Assembly: GCF_030813235.1 (NCBI RefSeq)
Contig: NZ_JAUSUB010000005.1
Span: forward strand, 62,001-126,000
DNA: 64,000 bases
Direction: 5' to 3'
Source: Cytobacillus purgationiresistens
GTDB taxonomy: Bacteria > Bacillota > Bacilli > Bacillales > Cytobacillaceae
The notes below the pieces were generated by a model. It was not told where the DNA came from and searched no databases. It saw only the letters and a program-made list of their open reading frames with translations. How positions within the stretch are numbered: position 1 is the stretch's first letter; the number at the start of each line of letters is the position of its first letter. The position numbers were made by a program, and so were the translations under genes. This document shows positions 34,754 through 44,537 of this stretch, one piece after another.

Positions 34754-36901
34754 CTAGTTTCGTACAGAAACTGGATCCTGACTATTCTCTTTCCATACGA
34801 TGATTCCATCTAATGCTGCAACTCCCATGCCTTCATCGAATACCCAAAGAGGATTAATATCCATCTCAGAGATCTTCCCGTTAGAGCTGCTAGCAAAATG
34901 GGACACCCTTACTAATACATCCACCAATGAGCTGATATCTCTTTTTGAACCACCCCTCACTCCTTCAAGTAAAGGATAACCCTTTAGTTCCTTTAACATT
35001 TCTAAGGCTTCACCTTTATCAAGAGGTGCTTTTCGAATGGAAACATCCTTTAATACCTCTATAAATATCCCACCAAGTCCACAGACAATTAAAGAGCCAA
35101 ATTGCGGATCATCTTTTACGCCAATGAACATTTCCAGTGCGTCATCCAATATCATCTCTTCCGCCAGCACACCTTCTATTCGAGCAGTTGGGTTATACGC
35201 ATGAACAGATTGTAAAATATCTTCATATGCTTGTTGGAGCTGTTGCGCATTTTGGATATTTACTTTGACACCACCGGCATCCGTTTTATGAAGCACATCC
35301 TCCGAAATAACTTTACAAACCACGGGATAATTCAATGCTTCTTTAATTTCAGATAATTGCGATTGATCTTTTATCATTTTACCCTCAGGAACTCTGACGC
35401 TTAATTTAGTTAGTTCTTCCTTCACCCTTACTTCCGTCCAAACACCTTGCACATCCTCTAATTGAAGCGCGGTGATTTCTGGTATCAATCGCTCATTAGA
35501 AACTCCATTTTTGACAAAGTGTGAATAATTAACCAAATGCTTCAAAGCCAGCATCGTTTTATAAGAGGTAGCATAAACAGGTACCCCAGCTTTTTGCAGA
35601 ACCTCTCTTCCTTTACCAGTCAGTTCCTGCGTGCCAGTAATGGTAACTAAAATGGGTTTATCCGTTTTTTGGTCAATGTCGATAATTTGCTGACAGATTT
35701 TAAAACCTAGCTCTCCTCCGAATGTCGTTTGAAATACAATGGCATCCACTTCGTCATCATCGATCAATATTTCAAGTGTTTCAGTTAAAATATGCTGTTC
35801 TTTTAAAGCTTGAGCTGTAACATCTATCGGATTTAGGGCAGAACCGTATGGCGGAATGAGCTTTTTCACCTTTTCTCCCGTATTTGAAGAAAGAGGAACC
35901 ATATTCAAGCCAAGCTCTTCACTATAATCAGCCATGGCGATTCCTGCTGCACCCGAGTTCGAAATCGTCACAATGCGGTTCCCTTTTGCTCTTTTCCCAC
36001 GGCTGAAAACCTTCATAGCGTCAATCATGTCGTCTACATCGTTGACCGTAATAAGGCCAAATTGTTTGGCAACCGCTCTAAAGGCTTCATCTGATCCTGT
36101 CAGGGATGCCGTATGGGATAAAGCAGCTTGCTGGCCTAATTCAGAACGGCCAGCTTTCAGCAAAATAACAGGTTTGTTCAATTGTTTTGACGATTCTGAT
36201 ATTTTAATCAACAATTCCCCATCAGGTATGCCTTCAAGATACCCTGCGACTACCTTAGTCTCAACATCTTCAAGCATATATTCAATACAATCAAGCGAAT
36301 GGATATCCATTTGATTTCCGGTATTTACAATATAGGAAAAGCCTATATTCTCTTCCTGTGCCAGACCAAATAACGAAAATCCTATTGCTCCGCTTTGGGA
36401 GGCAAAGCCAACATTACCCGCGTTAAAACCGACCTTGGTTTCAAATGATGTAGCGAATCCCATCGGAATACCGTCCTTCACATTTAGCAGCCCTACACAG
36501 TTTGGTCCAAGAATATGAATGCCTGCTTGCTGAGCCTTTGCCAAAACCTTTTCCTGTAATGCCATTCCCTCTTCGCCCACCTCAGCAAAGCCGGAACCAA
36601 ACAATACTAAATGATGCACACCTTTCTCTTTACAATCATCGAGGATTTGCAGCATGCGCTTTGATGATACCGCAATTAACGCGACATCCACTTCACCGGG
36701 TATTTCCAAAATCGACGGATAGCATTGGATTCCTTCAATATCGTTGTATTTAGGATTAACAGGGTAGATTTTTCCTTTGTATTGATGACTCAGCAAGTTT
36801 TTCATTGGTTTGCCACTAATGGAAGTAAAATCTTTGGAAACACCGACAATAGCAATTGAACTTGGGTTCAATAAACGGTTAATGGCTTCAATTTTTGACA
36901 T
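34754..36901 (-). CDS. ADP-forming acyl-CoA synthetase (acetate--CoA ligase family)
   Basis: A 715-residue single-chain NDP-forming acyl-CoA synthetase. Domains in order are CoA binding (about 10-130; SIAIVGVSKDF, ILGPNCVGLLN), succinyl-CoA-ligase-like (150-450; FASQSGAIGFSLF; phospho-histidine in LSHTASLTGSD) and ATP-grasp (480-710; LNYPVVCKV, LIVCGLGGIFIEVLKDVS, ISEMDINPLWV). It activates a carboxylic acid with ATP and CoA, or makes ATP in reverse. It follows the TRAP permease by 2 bases, so the imported acid is the likely substrate. A second homologue lies at 48150. Confidence 0.92.
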   Translation of the reverse strand: MSKIEAINRLLNPSSIAIVGVSKDFTSISGKPMKNLLSHQYKGKIYPVNPKYNDIEGIQCYPSILEIPGEVDVALIAVSSKRMLQILDDCKEKGVHHLVLFGSGFAEVGEEGMALQEKVLAKAQQAGIHILGPNCVGLLNVKDGIPMGFATSFETKVGFNAGNVGFASQSGAIGFSLFGLAQEENIGFSYIVNTGNQMDIHSLDCIEYMLEDVETKVVAGYLEGIPDGELLIKISESSKQLNKPVILLKAGRSELGQQAALSHTASLTGSDEAFRAVAKQFGLITVNDVDDMIDAMKVFSRGKRAKGNRIVTISNSGAAGIAMADYSEELGLNMVPLSSNTGEKVKKLIPPYGSALNPIDVTAQALKEQHILTETLEILIDDDEVDAIVFQTTFGGELGFKICQQIIDIDQKTDKPILVTITGTQELTGKGREVLQKAGVPVYATSYKTMLALKHLVNYSHFVKNGVSNERLIPEITALQLEDVQGVWTEVRVKEELTKLSVRVPEGKMIKDQSQLSEIKEALNYPVVCKVISEDVLHKTDAGGVKVNIQNAQQLQQAYEDILQSVHAYNPTARIEGVLAEEMILDDALEMFIGVKDDPQFGSLIVCGLGGIFIEVLKDVSIRKAPLDKGEALEMLKELKGYPLLEGVRGGSKRDISSLVDVLVRVSHFASSSNGKISEMDINPLWVFDEGMGVAALDGIIVWKENSQDPVSVRN

Positions 36902-36903
36902 TG

Positions 36904-38814
36904 TTATACCTCCTGTCCTTTATCTGAATCTATAAATGTGTTAGAAGCCTTCTTTTTATAAAAGAAAAATATAAACGATAAAACAATTCCAGTAACTGGG
37001 AAGTACCATAATGGTACAAACATAAATAATCCAAGAATGAATAGGAATATTCTTTCAACAGCCTTTAATTCACCTGCACCAAGTAAATAACCCTCTAAAG
37101 CAAAAGCGATTACTGAGATGCCGATGATCGCCAAAATAATACTGATTACAGTATCCATTGGATCGCCGCGTCCGATTAATATCGCTGGGTTATAAATCAT
37201 GAAAAATGGAATGATGAACTTAACAGAACCGAGCTGTACTGACTGAAAGGCGGTTTTCATTGGACTTGCTCCTGCGATGCTTGCTGTAGCAAATGCTGCT
37301 AAAGCTACAGGCGGTGTAATATATGAAACGGTTGCCCAATAAACAACATATAAATGGGCTGCTATGGGATCCACGCCAACTGCCACAAGAGCAGGTGCCA
37401 TGATGATAGCTAAGAATACATACACTGCAGAAACGGTCATACCCATCCCTAATATAAAACAAGTTAATGCACCGCCAATTAGAATGAGGAAGGTATTATC
37501 TCCAGCAGCTGCAACTAATTCTCTGGAAAATGAGAACGATACACCTGTGGCTGATAATGCACCGACAATGAACCCAACCCCAGCAATAATAACGACAATA
37601 TCTGTCAACACTTTTCCCATCTCAACAAACATATCTAAAAATTGCTGTTTATTCATCCTTGTTTGCTTCTTAATCATGGCAATTATGAGTAGCACCGCAC
37701 TTGCATAGTATGGAGCCTGACCTTCTGAATTTAACACTGCCAAGAAAAAGATCATTATAAGGATGGCAAAGATATAATACCAGCCCTCTTTTAATGTTTT
37801 CCAAAAGGAAGGAATTTCTGATTTCGGCATTCCTTTTAATTTGTTTTTTGCTGCATAGCCATCAATCTGAATATACAAGCCCCAGTAATATAAAAATGCC
37901 GGAACTGCGGCAGCTAAAGCTATTTGATAGTACGGCACCCCTATAAAAGAAGCCATAATAAAGGCGGCTGATCCCATAATAGGCGGTGTGATTGTTCCAC
38001 CTGTCGAGGCGGTTGCTTCAATAGCTGCTGCATAATGAGGCTTATAACCAGTCTTCTTCATCGCTGGTATCGTCATCGCGCCAATGGTCACAGCATTAGA
38101 CACTGCACTTCCGCTTAACATTCCAAAGAATGCACTTCCTACAACTGCAACCTTAGCTGATCCTCCACGCGTCCTGCCGAATAGCGAAAGTGCTAAATTG
38201 AAAAAGAAGTCTCCTCCGCCAGTACGTGTGATGACCACCCCAAAAACTAAAAACCCTAGTAGTAAATTACCGATTGTCGTATATGCGATACCGAACACAC
38301 TATTAGAACTCATAATATGATTTCTTGCTAGCGTTAGAAAGTCATATGATTGACCTTGCAAAAACCCAATTGGGATATTGGATGCAATTAAGGGGTATAA
38401 AGAAATCACTAAACAAATGGCTGATAAAACTAAGCCACCCGTTCTCCTTAACGCTTCTAATAATAGCGCCCATAAAAGAATGCTAAAAATAGTTGGAATG
38501 ATCGGGGCAGTCCAGTCCCAGCCCTCAGTGATAATTCGCTCGCCATTCAAACCGATATAAAAAGTGATAATCATTGTTATTGCAAAAAACAAAATATCGT
38601 ACCATTTCACACTCAAATGTGTTTTCTTCGCCGGAAAAATGATGAAGGCAATAGGCAGAAAACAAGATAACAAGAAAATAAGATAAGCATTTTGAATCGG
38701 ATTAATCCCGAATAATTCTAAATAAAAAAGCATATTTACCGATAGAAAAATTCCAATCGCAGTTGAAATCACAATGACAATCTTCCAAAAGGAATTCAGC
38801 CTTCCAGTTTTCAT
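36904..38814 (-). CDS. TRAP transporter fused permease (TAXI type, DctQ-DctM fusion)
   Basis: A 636-residue integral membrane protein with about 16-18 spans. The first four correspond to the small DctQ-type subunit; the rest to DctM, including GGSAKVAVVGSAFFGMLSGSAVSN, TIGAMTIPAMKKTGYKPHYAAAIEATASTGGTITPPIMG, and TPPVALAAFATASIAG. This fusion is the rule in TAXI-TRAP systems. Sodium- or proton-coupled uptake of an organic acid is expected. It is encoded between the TAXI receptor (78-base gap) and the ADP-forming synthetase. Confidence 0.93.
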   Translation of the reverse strand: MKTGRLNSFWKIVIVISTAIGIFLSVNMLFYLELFGINPIQNAYLIFLLSCFLPIAFIIFPAKKTHLSVKWYDILFFAITMIITFYIGLNGERIITEGWDWTAPIIPTIFSILLWALLLEALRRTGGLVLSAICLVISLYPLIASNIPIGFLQGQSYDFLTLARNHIMSSNSVFGIAYTTIGNLLLGFLVFGVVITRTGGGDFFFNLALSLFGRTRGGSAKVAVVGSAFFGMLSGSAVSNAVTIGAMTIPAMKKTGYKPHYAAAIEATASTGGTITPPIMGSAAFIMASFIGVPYYQIALAAAVPAFLYYWGLYIQIDGYAAKNKLKGMPKSEIPSFWKTLKEGWYYIFAILIMIFFLAVLNSEGQAPYYASAVLLIIAMIKKQTRMNKQQFLDMFVEMGKVLTDIVVIIAGVGFIVGALSATGVSFSFSRELVAAAGDNTFLILIGGALTCFILGMGMTVSAVYVFLAIIMAPALVAVGVDPIAAHLYVVYWATVSYITPPVALAAFATASIAGASPMKTAFQSVQLGSVKFIIPFFMIYNPAILIGRGDPMDTVISIILAIIGISVIAFALEGYLLGAGELKAVERIFLFILGLFMFVPLWYFPVTGIVLSFIFFFYKKKASNTFIDSDKGQEV

Positions 38815-38892
38815 AATTTAATCCTCCCAACATCCCCTGATTCGATTCCGTGGAAAATATCGCATGTCATACCAGCACTTTTATGCCATTAT

Positions 38893-40032
38893 CTATTTAA
38901 CTAGTTCTGCCTTTCTCTCTAACCAGTATTCTTTGAATTCCTTATCAGATAACTCTTGTTCTGCTGCTTCCTCTACTACTTGATTCCAGGCATTTCTCAT
39001 TTCACTATATCTTTCAATCAAAGCATCATTTTTCGCTTGTTTTTCTTCATCCCATAATCCTTTTTCCTTCAGGAACTTGATTGTACCGTCGTGGAAAGGA
39101 ATCCCTTTTGGATCGGTTAAAACCTTATCCTTAGAGTAGAGAACTAAATTAGGCATGGCATCTTTATATTGATCGAATGACTCATCCATCGCTTTGAGTA
39201 ATCCATAAACGGTGTCCTCATCCAATTTTGCATATCCGCCAATTACATACCCGTGACCCATTATATCCATTTCTTCTTCCATTCCAGCCCCGTTGCTAAT
39301 GCTATATGAAAATAACCAAGGAGCAGTTTCTTCAACATGATCCCAGCCCTCCGTATCACTTGGGTCCATTTCAAGCCAGCGGATGCCCCCTTTACTATGT
39401 GCTTCAACCATGGAAGAAGCGGTTGGGTTAATTCCAGCTACATCAATTTGACCTTGAACAAGTGCCTCTCCTTGGCCGGAATAGGAAGTGATCTTTACTG
39501 GTTCGACATCATCCCAAGTTAACCCGGCAAATGCCAGCATGGCTTCATTTTTTATGTTCACAGATGTATTCCCTGCGATAACAGGAATTCTCTTTCCTTT
39601 TAAATCATGCAATGTTTTAATATCTGAATTTTTACGAACAGCAAATCCAAACTGGCTGATGGGTGCCCAGTAGGCTCTCACATCCTGCGGTCCCCAATCC
39701 TTTGAGGTGAATTCTTCAATTCCTTCAAAAGCTAATTGAATTTCATCCCCTACTTTACCGATTGATGCAATCTCTCTTTGTAGCGGGACCATCCTTCCAA
39801 CCCCGCTTGCAGATGGGAGCATTCTGATTTGGGAGTCATGGTTTTCTGTCAACGCATTTGCAATAGCTGACATTTCCGCATAGCCACCGGAACCAACATC
39901 ATAAACACTCCAAGTCATTTGATGTGGCAATCCATTCTCATCTACCTTTGTAGATGTTTCTGAGCTACATCCTGCTGCCAAAATCATGACCATGAGAAAC
40001 ACAAAGAAGTATTTTACCTTTTTCTTTCTCAT
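38893..40032 (-). CDS. TAXI-family TRAP solute receptor lipoprotein
   Basis: A 379-residue receptor. The signal MRKKKVKYFFVFLMVMIL with the lipobox LAAGC anchors it to the membrane surface. The TAXI domain is recognised by WSVYDVGSGGYAEMSAIAN, DLKGKRIPVIAGNTSVN and GLLKAMDESFDQYKDA. It delivers the ligand to the fused permease encoded next. The ligand is unknown; TAXI receptors bind amino acids, dicarboxylates and related acids. A cre-like box lies about 70 bases upstream. Confidence 0.92.
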   Translation of the reverse strand: MRKKKVKYFFVFLMVMILAAGCSSETSTKVDENGLPHQMTWSVYDVGSGGYAEMSAIANALTENHDSQIRMLPSASGVGRMVPLQREIASIGKVGDEIQLAFEGIEEFTSKDWGPQDVRAYWAPISQFGFAVRKNSDIKTLHDLKGKRIPVIAGNTSVNIKNEAMLAFAGLTWDDVEPVKITSYSGQGEALVQGQIDVAGINPTASSMVEAHSKGGIRWLEMDPSDTEGWDHVEETAPWLFSYSISNGAGMEEEMDIMGHGYVIGGYAKLDEDTVYGLLKAMDESFDQYKDAMPNLVLYSKDKVLTDPKGIPFHDGTIKFLKEKGLWDEEKQAKNDALIERYSEMRNAWNQVVEEAAEQELSDKEFKEYWLERKAELVK

Positions 40033-40100
40033 TTCATTTCCTCCATTACCTTGTTTATTCTGTTTAGCAGCTAGCCTTTGCTTTAAATCATGACGGATAT

Positions 40101-40114
40101 AGAAATCGCTTTCA
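40101..40114 (-). promoter_or_regulatory. cre-like CcpA box before the TAXI-TRAP operon
   Basis: On the minus strand TGAAAGCGATTTCT matches 13 of 14 positions of the cre consensus. It lies between possible -35 TTGATT and -10 TATATC elements, so CcpA would block the promoter of the TAXI-TRAP/synthetase operon. This also argues for an internal promoter here. Confidence 0.55.
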
Positions 40115-40155
40115 AAAAATCAATTGAAAAATTAAGCATTATCGATCGATTATTT

Positions 40156-40563
40156 TTAACTGATAGGCTGAAACTTAGGTAAAGTAAATTCTCCTTCATT
40201 AACAAAAACGACTTCTACCTGCTGATCACATTGAATGTTATTTACATCAACATTGATGATATTGCTCATCATCCGGACGCCTTCCTCTAATTCTATTAAT
40301 GCGACGGCATAAGGAGCGTCATCCTTAAATGCTGGGCCTCCTCCTCTGCGAGCAATCGTAAAGGAGTATACCTTTCCTTTTCCTGAAGACTCCACCCACT
40401 CTATTTGCTCTGAGGAGCAATGAGGGCAGATGATTCTAGGGTAAAATATATGCTTTGAACAACCGTTGCATTTTTGTATAAGTAATTTTTCTTCCTTACA
40501 CCCTTCCCAGAACCTATAGGAGTCTCCATCAGGAACAGGCTGTGGCTTTATAAGCTTTTCCAA
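40156..40563 (-). CDS. DUF35 OB-fold/zinc-ribbon protein, partner of the thiolase-like enzyme
   Basis: A 135-residue protein. The rubredoxin-like zinc knuckle is visible as IQKCNGCSKHIFYPRIICPHC, followed by the OB-fold (SGKGKVYSFTIARRGG; YAVALIELEEG). DUF35 proteins form complexes with thiolase-superfamily enzymes; in steroid degraders DUF35 binds the Ltp2 aldolase. The open frame reaches 40665 but the upstream part overlaps the thiolase gene. TTG at 40563 follows GGAGG by seven bases and leaves a two-base gap to the thiolase stop codon, indicating coupling. Confidence 0.88.
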   Translation of the reverse strand: MEKLIKPQPVPDGDSYRFWEGCKEEKLLIQKCNGCSKHIFYPRIICPHCSSEQIEWVESSGKGKVYSFTIARRGGGPAFKDDAPYAVALIELEEGVRMMSNIINVDVNNIQCDQQVEVVFVNEGEFTLPKFQPIS

Positions 40564-40565
40564 AT

Positions 40566-41735
40566 TCAATCCCTCCCTAAAATAACGACTGATGTTGAAG
40601 ATAACGTACCGCCTGTGCCATTCACTAGACCGATATTTGCCTCTTTTACTTGTCTCTCGCCACATTCACCGCGAAGCTGCCTAACCGCTTCTATTAAAAG
40701 AAAAATCCCATACATTCCGGGATGAGCATATGACAGTCCACCACCATTAGTATTCATTGGAAAGTCTCCCCCAGGCGCTGTTCTTTGATTTTTAATAAAA
40801 TCGCCACCTTCACCAGGTTTACAAAATCCTAGTGATTCCAATGTCAGAAGGACAGTAATCGTAAAAGAATCATAGATTTGCACAAAATCGATTTCTTCAT
40901 GCGTCACACCTGCCATTTCAAAAGCCGTTTTACCAGATATAGCCGCAGATGTAACGGTTAAATCAGGCATTGCCTGTATCGACCAATGACTATGTGATTC
41001 ACCTTGGCCAAGCACCCATACAGGCTTCTTGCGGCAGTCCTTCGCTCTTTCTGGAGAAACGATAATGAGAGCACCCGCTCCATCTGTCACTAAGCAGCAG
41101 TCTAACAGGTGTAGGGGGTCACAAATCATTGGTGAGTTCAAAACATCTTCAACTGTAAGTGGATCCCTCATCGTCGCATTCGGATTTAATTGCGCCCATT
41201 TTCTTGTTGCGACAGCAATTTCTGCAAGATCCTCTGACTTTGTGCCATATTCATGCATGTGACGATTAGCCGCCATTGCATAGGATCCAGCAGGGCTAGG
41301 CAAACCAAACGGTGTTTCATACTGTGCAGTTAATACTGGCGGTCTTCCCGCTAATGATCTCGATTTCTCCGAACGCTGGGTACTACCATATAAAATAAGG
41401 GCAACTTCACATAAGCCTGCTTTAATTGCAGCAGCGGCATGGCCCACATGCGCTTCAAACGCAGACCCGCCAATTTGGGTTGAATCCGTATATTTAGGGC
41501 TGATGCCTAAATATTCAGACATAACAACAGATGGAAAGGACCCAACACCCGGTAGCCCCCAAAGACCTGCTACAAAGATGCCATCCACATCATCCTTTGT
41601 CAGACCTGCATCCTCTAGAGCCCTTTTTGCTGCAATCGCTTGAATTTGCAGAACGGATTGACCGTCCTTTACCTTCCCTTTTTCCAGCTCTACATCGCCA
41701 ACGCCTACGATAGCAGCGGACCTTTTTATAGACAT
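40566..41735 (-). CDS. Thiolase-superfamily lipid-transfer-type protein (Ltp2-like)
   Basis: A 389-residue thiolase-fold protein. The nucleophilic cysteine of true thiolases is absent: the segment reads DSTQIGGSAFEAHVGHAAAAI. The C-terminal half keeps YDSFTITVLLTLESLGFC, NTNGGGLSYAHPGMYG and a GTGGTLSSTSVVIL end. Cys-less relatives such as Ltp2 of steroid degraders work as retro-aldolases with tyrosines in these C-terminal regions and need a DUF35 partner, which is encoded two bases downstream. A retro-aldol or transfer reaction on a 3-hydroxyacyl-CoA is therefore likely. Confidence 0.85.
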   Translation of the reverse strand: MSIKRSAAIVGVGDVELEKGKVKDGQSVLQIQAIAAKRALEDAGLTKDDVDGIFVAGLWGLPGVGSFPSVVMSEYLGISPKYTDSTQIGGSAFEAHVGHAAAAIKAGLCEVALILYGSTQRSEKSRSLAGRPPVLTAQYETPFGLPSPAGSYAMAANRHMHEYGTKSEDLAEIAVATRKWAQLNPNATMRDPLTVEDVLNSPMICDPLHLLDCCLVTDGAGALIIVSPERAKDCRKKPVWVLGQGESHSHWSIQAMPDLTVTSAAISGKTAFEMAGVTHEEIDFVQIYDSFTITVLLTLESLGFCKPGEGGDFIKNQRTAPGGDFPMNTNGGGLSYAHPGMYGIFLLIEAVRQLRGECGERQVKEANIGLVNGTGGTLSSTSVVILGRD

Positions 41736-41758
41736 GTTAGCACCTTCCTTTTCTACAA

Positions 41759-42925
41759 TTAATTATGGTATTGTAAATCTTTACTCTCTGCCGTTGGAAG
41801 AAGGCTCTGTTGAATATATGCTTCCATCAAGGCAGGATGTGTTAAATGATAAAGTTGGAACATCGATGCTTTATACCAGAAATGAATGCTTTCCTCCCAA
41901 GTGAAGCCCATACCGCCATGGAGCTGAATAGAATCTTCGCAAATCTTTTTGTACATATTTGTATTAAAATAGCGACTGGATATTATATTCAACCATGTAG
42001 CTTTATCTGTTTTTCCATCAATAGAGTTGATATAGATGCTGTAACTACGTGCTTTTTCTATTTCAACCTTCATTTCCGCTATCATGTGCTTGACAGCTTG
42101 AAAAGATCCAACCGCTACACCAAACTGCTTCCTTTCTGTGACATAATTAACTGTCCGAGCGAGAACTTCATCAGCACCGCCAATGATTTCCCCACTGATT
42201 GAAGTGAAATAGGTTAATAGGGTAGCATAAAATAAATTTTCCAAACCCTTCTCCGAAAGGATGTCTTCCTGGCCAATCTTCACATTCTGCAATTCAAGCA
42301 ATCCTTGAGGCTTAGATAGATCAACTGATTTCTGCGATGTAATTTTCACGCCATTGACACTCGTATTTACAATGGCAACAGATAATTGATCCTCGTTATT
42401 TGTAAATGGAATGAAGACAACATCAGAATTTTGCAAAAACTGAAGTTGGCTATAACTGCCTGTTAATGTCACCTTACCTTCTTCATTTGAATTGATCAGC
42501 TCAGGCCAGTTGAATTTCACAGTTCCTCCCTGATCAGTCAACGAAGGAAGAATGGCTGTGGCTAGCTTTTCTCCAGCAATAATATCTAATAGTAATTCAT
42601 TTTGTTTCTCTGATAATGTCAATTGGCTTAATAAAGGAACAATCATTCCAGCTGTAAGTGAAAACGGACCAGGAAAAAGTGCCCCGCCAATCGATTCAGA
42701 TAAATACATTAAATCAAGAGAATTCACTTCCTCGAGTGTTTGAAATTCACCTTGAGCGAGTATGGCAAGCCATCCGTTATCAGCTAGCTTCTTCCATTTA
42801 TCTTTTGAAAAGCCATCCTTAGTCTCTGCAATTTCAACAAAGGTTTCAAACGGCATTTCTTTCTTTAATAAAGAATTAAGCGCTTTTTTTAACATGACCT
42901 GCTGTTCAGAATAACGATATTCCAT
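41759..42925 (-). CDS. Acyl-CoA dehydrogenase, probable non-catalytic partner subunit
   Basis: A 388-residue acyl-CoA dehydrogenase-fold protein. It keeps the C-terminal dehydrogenase pattern (TERKQFGVAVGSFQAVKHMIAEM; LHGGMGFTWEESIHFWYK) but lacks a catalytic glutamate at both usual places: the C-terminal position reads YHLTHPALMEAY and the helix-G position lacks the ER pair. The flavin loop GFSEPNAGSD of its neighbour is also not recognisable. It is one base after the second dehydrogenase. This pairing is that of alpha2-beta2 FadE/ChsE enzymes that use one catalytic and one structural subunit. Confidence 0.85.
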   Translation of the reverse strand: MEYRYSEQQVMLKKALNSLLKKEMPFETFVEIAETKDGFSKDKWKKLADNGWLAILAQGEFQTLEEVNSLDLMYLSESIGGALFPGPFSLTAGMIVPLLSQLTLSEKQNELLLDIIAGEKLATAILPSLTDQGGTVKFNWPELINSNEEGKVTLTGSYSQLQFLQNSDVVFIPFTNNEDQLSVAIVNTSVNGVKITSQKSVDLSKPQGLLELQNVKIGQEDILSEKGLENLFYATLLTYFTSISGEIIGGADEVLARTVNYVTERKQFGVAVGSFQAVKHMIAEMKVEIEKARSYSIYINSIDGKTDKATWLNIISSRYFNTNMYKKICEDSIQLHGGMGFTWEESIHFWYKASMFQLYHLTHPALMEAYIQQSLLPTAESKDLQYHN

Positions 42926-42926
42926 T

Positions 42927-44090
42927 CTACCTGCCCCCTTTAGAACTTGGTAAGCCTAAAGATTTTGCGATAATATTCTTTTGGACTTGTGTAGTACCTG
43001 CATAAATCGTTTCAGCACGCGAGAGCAGGAACTTTTCCATCCATACCTCATGCTTCCCCTTCACTAAAGACTCTTCTCCAAGTAATTCCAGGCTCGTATT
43101 CAACAGATCCTGGTGTCCCTCACTCCATGTTAGTTTTGCGATCGCCGGCAGTACACCAGTATCATCTCCTTGCGAAATAAGAGCAATATTGCGCAAGCAA
43201 ACACTTTTAAGTATTTCACATGATAGATAGGATTGAACCAGCTGGGTTTGCAATTTGCTGCCTTTGACATAGGCTTTACCTAAATCTATTTGTTCTGTAA
43301 AAAGGGAAAGAAGCTGTTGGAATTCCTGCTGCATTTTCAGCGACCTTTGTGCAAAATGAATCCCTCTTTCATTGGACAAGGCAAAGTTAGCCATTTCCCA
43401 ACCATTATTCAACTCACCAACCACATCTGCTTTTGGAACAATTGCATCATCCATAAATACTTCTGCAAGCTCTGTTTCACCAGCAATATTCTTAATCGGC
43501 CTTACAGTTACTCCTTTTTGTTCCATATCTAAAATCATTAAGCTTATTCCTTTGTATCTTGAATCTGCCGTTCTAACGAGCACATAACATTTATTTGAAT
43601 AAGGAGCATATGAAGTCCATACTTTCTGTCCATTCAGCAGAAAATAATCTCCTTTATCCTCAGCCTTTGTTTGCAGTCCCGCCAAGTCAGATCCTGCGTT
43701 TGGTTCCGAAAATCCTTGACACCATATATCTTCATGTTTCAGCATCCTAGGCAAATAATGCTTCTTCTGTTCCTCAGTCCCATATTTTATTAAGGTTAAG
43801 GCAAAAATACCAATTCCATTCGAGTTCAGCACTTCTGGGGCATTTATGCTGACTAGTTCTTCTATATAAACTAGCTGTTGCTCAATGCTCAAGCCTAACC
43901 CGCCGTATTCCTCTGGCCAGGATGGTGCAACCCATCCTCCTTCTGCAAGCATTTCCCCCCATTGCTTCCGCCTTTGCACCCATTCTTCACCAGTAACTTC
44001 TCGATTCCACTCTTGTGGGAAATGTTCCTCAAGCCATGATCGAAATGAACCTCTAAACTCTTCTGCTTCTTGTGAATATGTAAAGTTCAT
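42927..44090 (-). CDS. Acyl-CoA dehydrogenase, probable catalytic subunit of a heteromeric enzyme
   Basis: A 387-residue dehydrogenase. APSWPEEYGGLGLSIEQQLV, CQGFSEPNAGSDLAGLQTKA and LLNGQKVWTSYAPYS bind flavin and acyl-CoA. The C-terminal motif is IYAGTTQVQKNIIAKSLGLP with alanine in place of the YEGT glutamate; a glutamate followed by Arg in ALSNERGIHFAQ (near residue 240) is the likely base, as in FadE26-type subunits. It is flanked by MaoC genes upstream and its partner subunit downstream, separated by 1-2 bases, so all are co-translated. Confidence 0.88.
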   Translation of the reverse strand: MNFTYSQEAEEFRGSFRSWLEEHFPQEWNREVTGEEWVQRRKQWGEMLAEGGWVAPSWPEEYGGLGLSIEQQLVYIEELVSINAPEVLNSNGIGIFALTLIKYGTEEQKKHYLPRMLKHEDIWCQGFSEPNAGSDLAGLQTKAEDKGDYFLLNGQKVWTSYAPYSNKCYVLVRTADSRYKGISLMILDMEQKGVTVRPIKNIAGETELAEVFMDDAIVPKADVVGELNNGWEMANFALSNERGIHFAQRSLKMQQEFQQLLSLFTEQIDLGKAYVKGSKLQTQLVQSYLSCEILKSVCLRNIALISQGDDTGVLPAIAKLTWSEGHQDLLNTSLELLGEESLVKGKHEVWMEKFLLSRAETIYAGTTQVQKNIIAKSLGLPSSKGGR

Positions 44091-44092
44091 TA

Positions 44093-44515
44093 TTATCCCT
44101 CCATTTCCTTAGATGGTAATCTTGCTTCGAAAACACCAGAGACCTTCACTTCTCCTGTTTCATTTACAGCTTTTACTTCACCGATAATTAGATTATTTTC
44201 TTCTTTCTTAAGAACTTTCCCGATTACATGGATTTGCTCCCCAGGATACGTCATCTTTTGAAAGCGAACACGGATGGACTCGATATTTTTTCTTTCAATC
44301 CATGACGTGACACCTTGGGAAGCCATGCCCATAATCAGCATGCCATGTGCAATAATCCCAGAGCCTGCCTCCTCCCCGACTTCTTCAACTGTATGCAATG
44401 GGTTAAAATCACCTGACGCTCCTGCGTATTTTACGAGCTGAACGCGTGAAATCGGGTCCTTAGTTAAGGCAGGAAACGGTGAATCCACATCCGCATCTTC
44501 GTAATATTTCAGCAA
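44093..44515 (-). CDS. MaoC-like hotdog hydratase
   Basis: A 140-residue MaoC/(R)-hydratase-fold protein. The core KDPISRVQLVKYAGASGDFNPLHTVEEV contains the Asp-His hydratase pair region, followed by GIIAHGMLIMGMASQGVTSW. These enzymes hydrate trans-enoyl-CoA to (R)-3-hydroxyacyl-CoA, often as heterodimers with a second MaoC protein, encoded directly upstream. Two bases separate it from the dehydrogenase gene. Confidence 0.88.
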   Translation of the reverse strand: MLKYYEDADVDSPFPALTKDPISRVQLVKYAGASGDFNPLHTVEEVGEEAGSGIIAHGMLIMGMASQGVTSWIERKNIESIRVRFQKMTYPGEQIHVIGKVLKKEENNLIIGEVKAVNETGEVKVSGVFEARLPSKEMEG

Positions 44516-44537
44516 TCCTCTTCACTCCCTTTAAAGG

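Noticed and set aside
37364-37708. Plus-strand open frame of 114 codons
   Set aside because: Antisense shadow of the TRAP permease; low-complexity composition and no family motifs.
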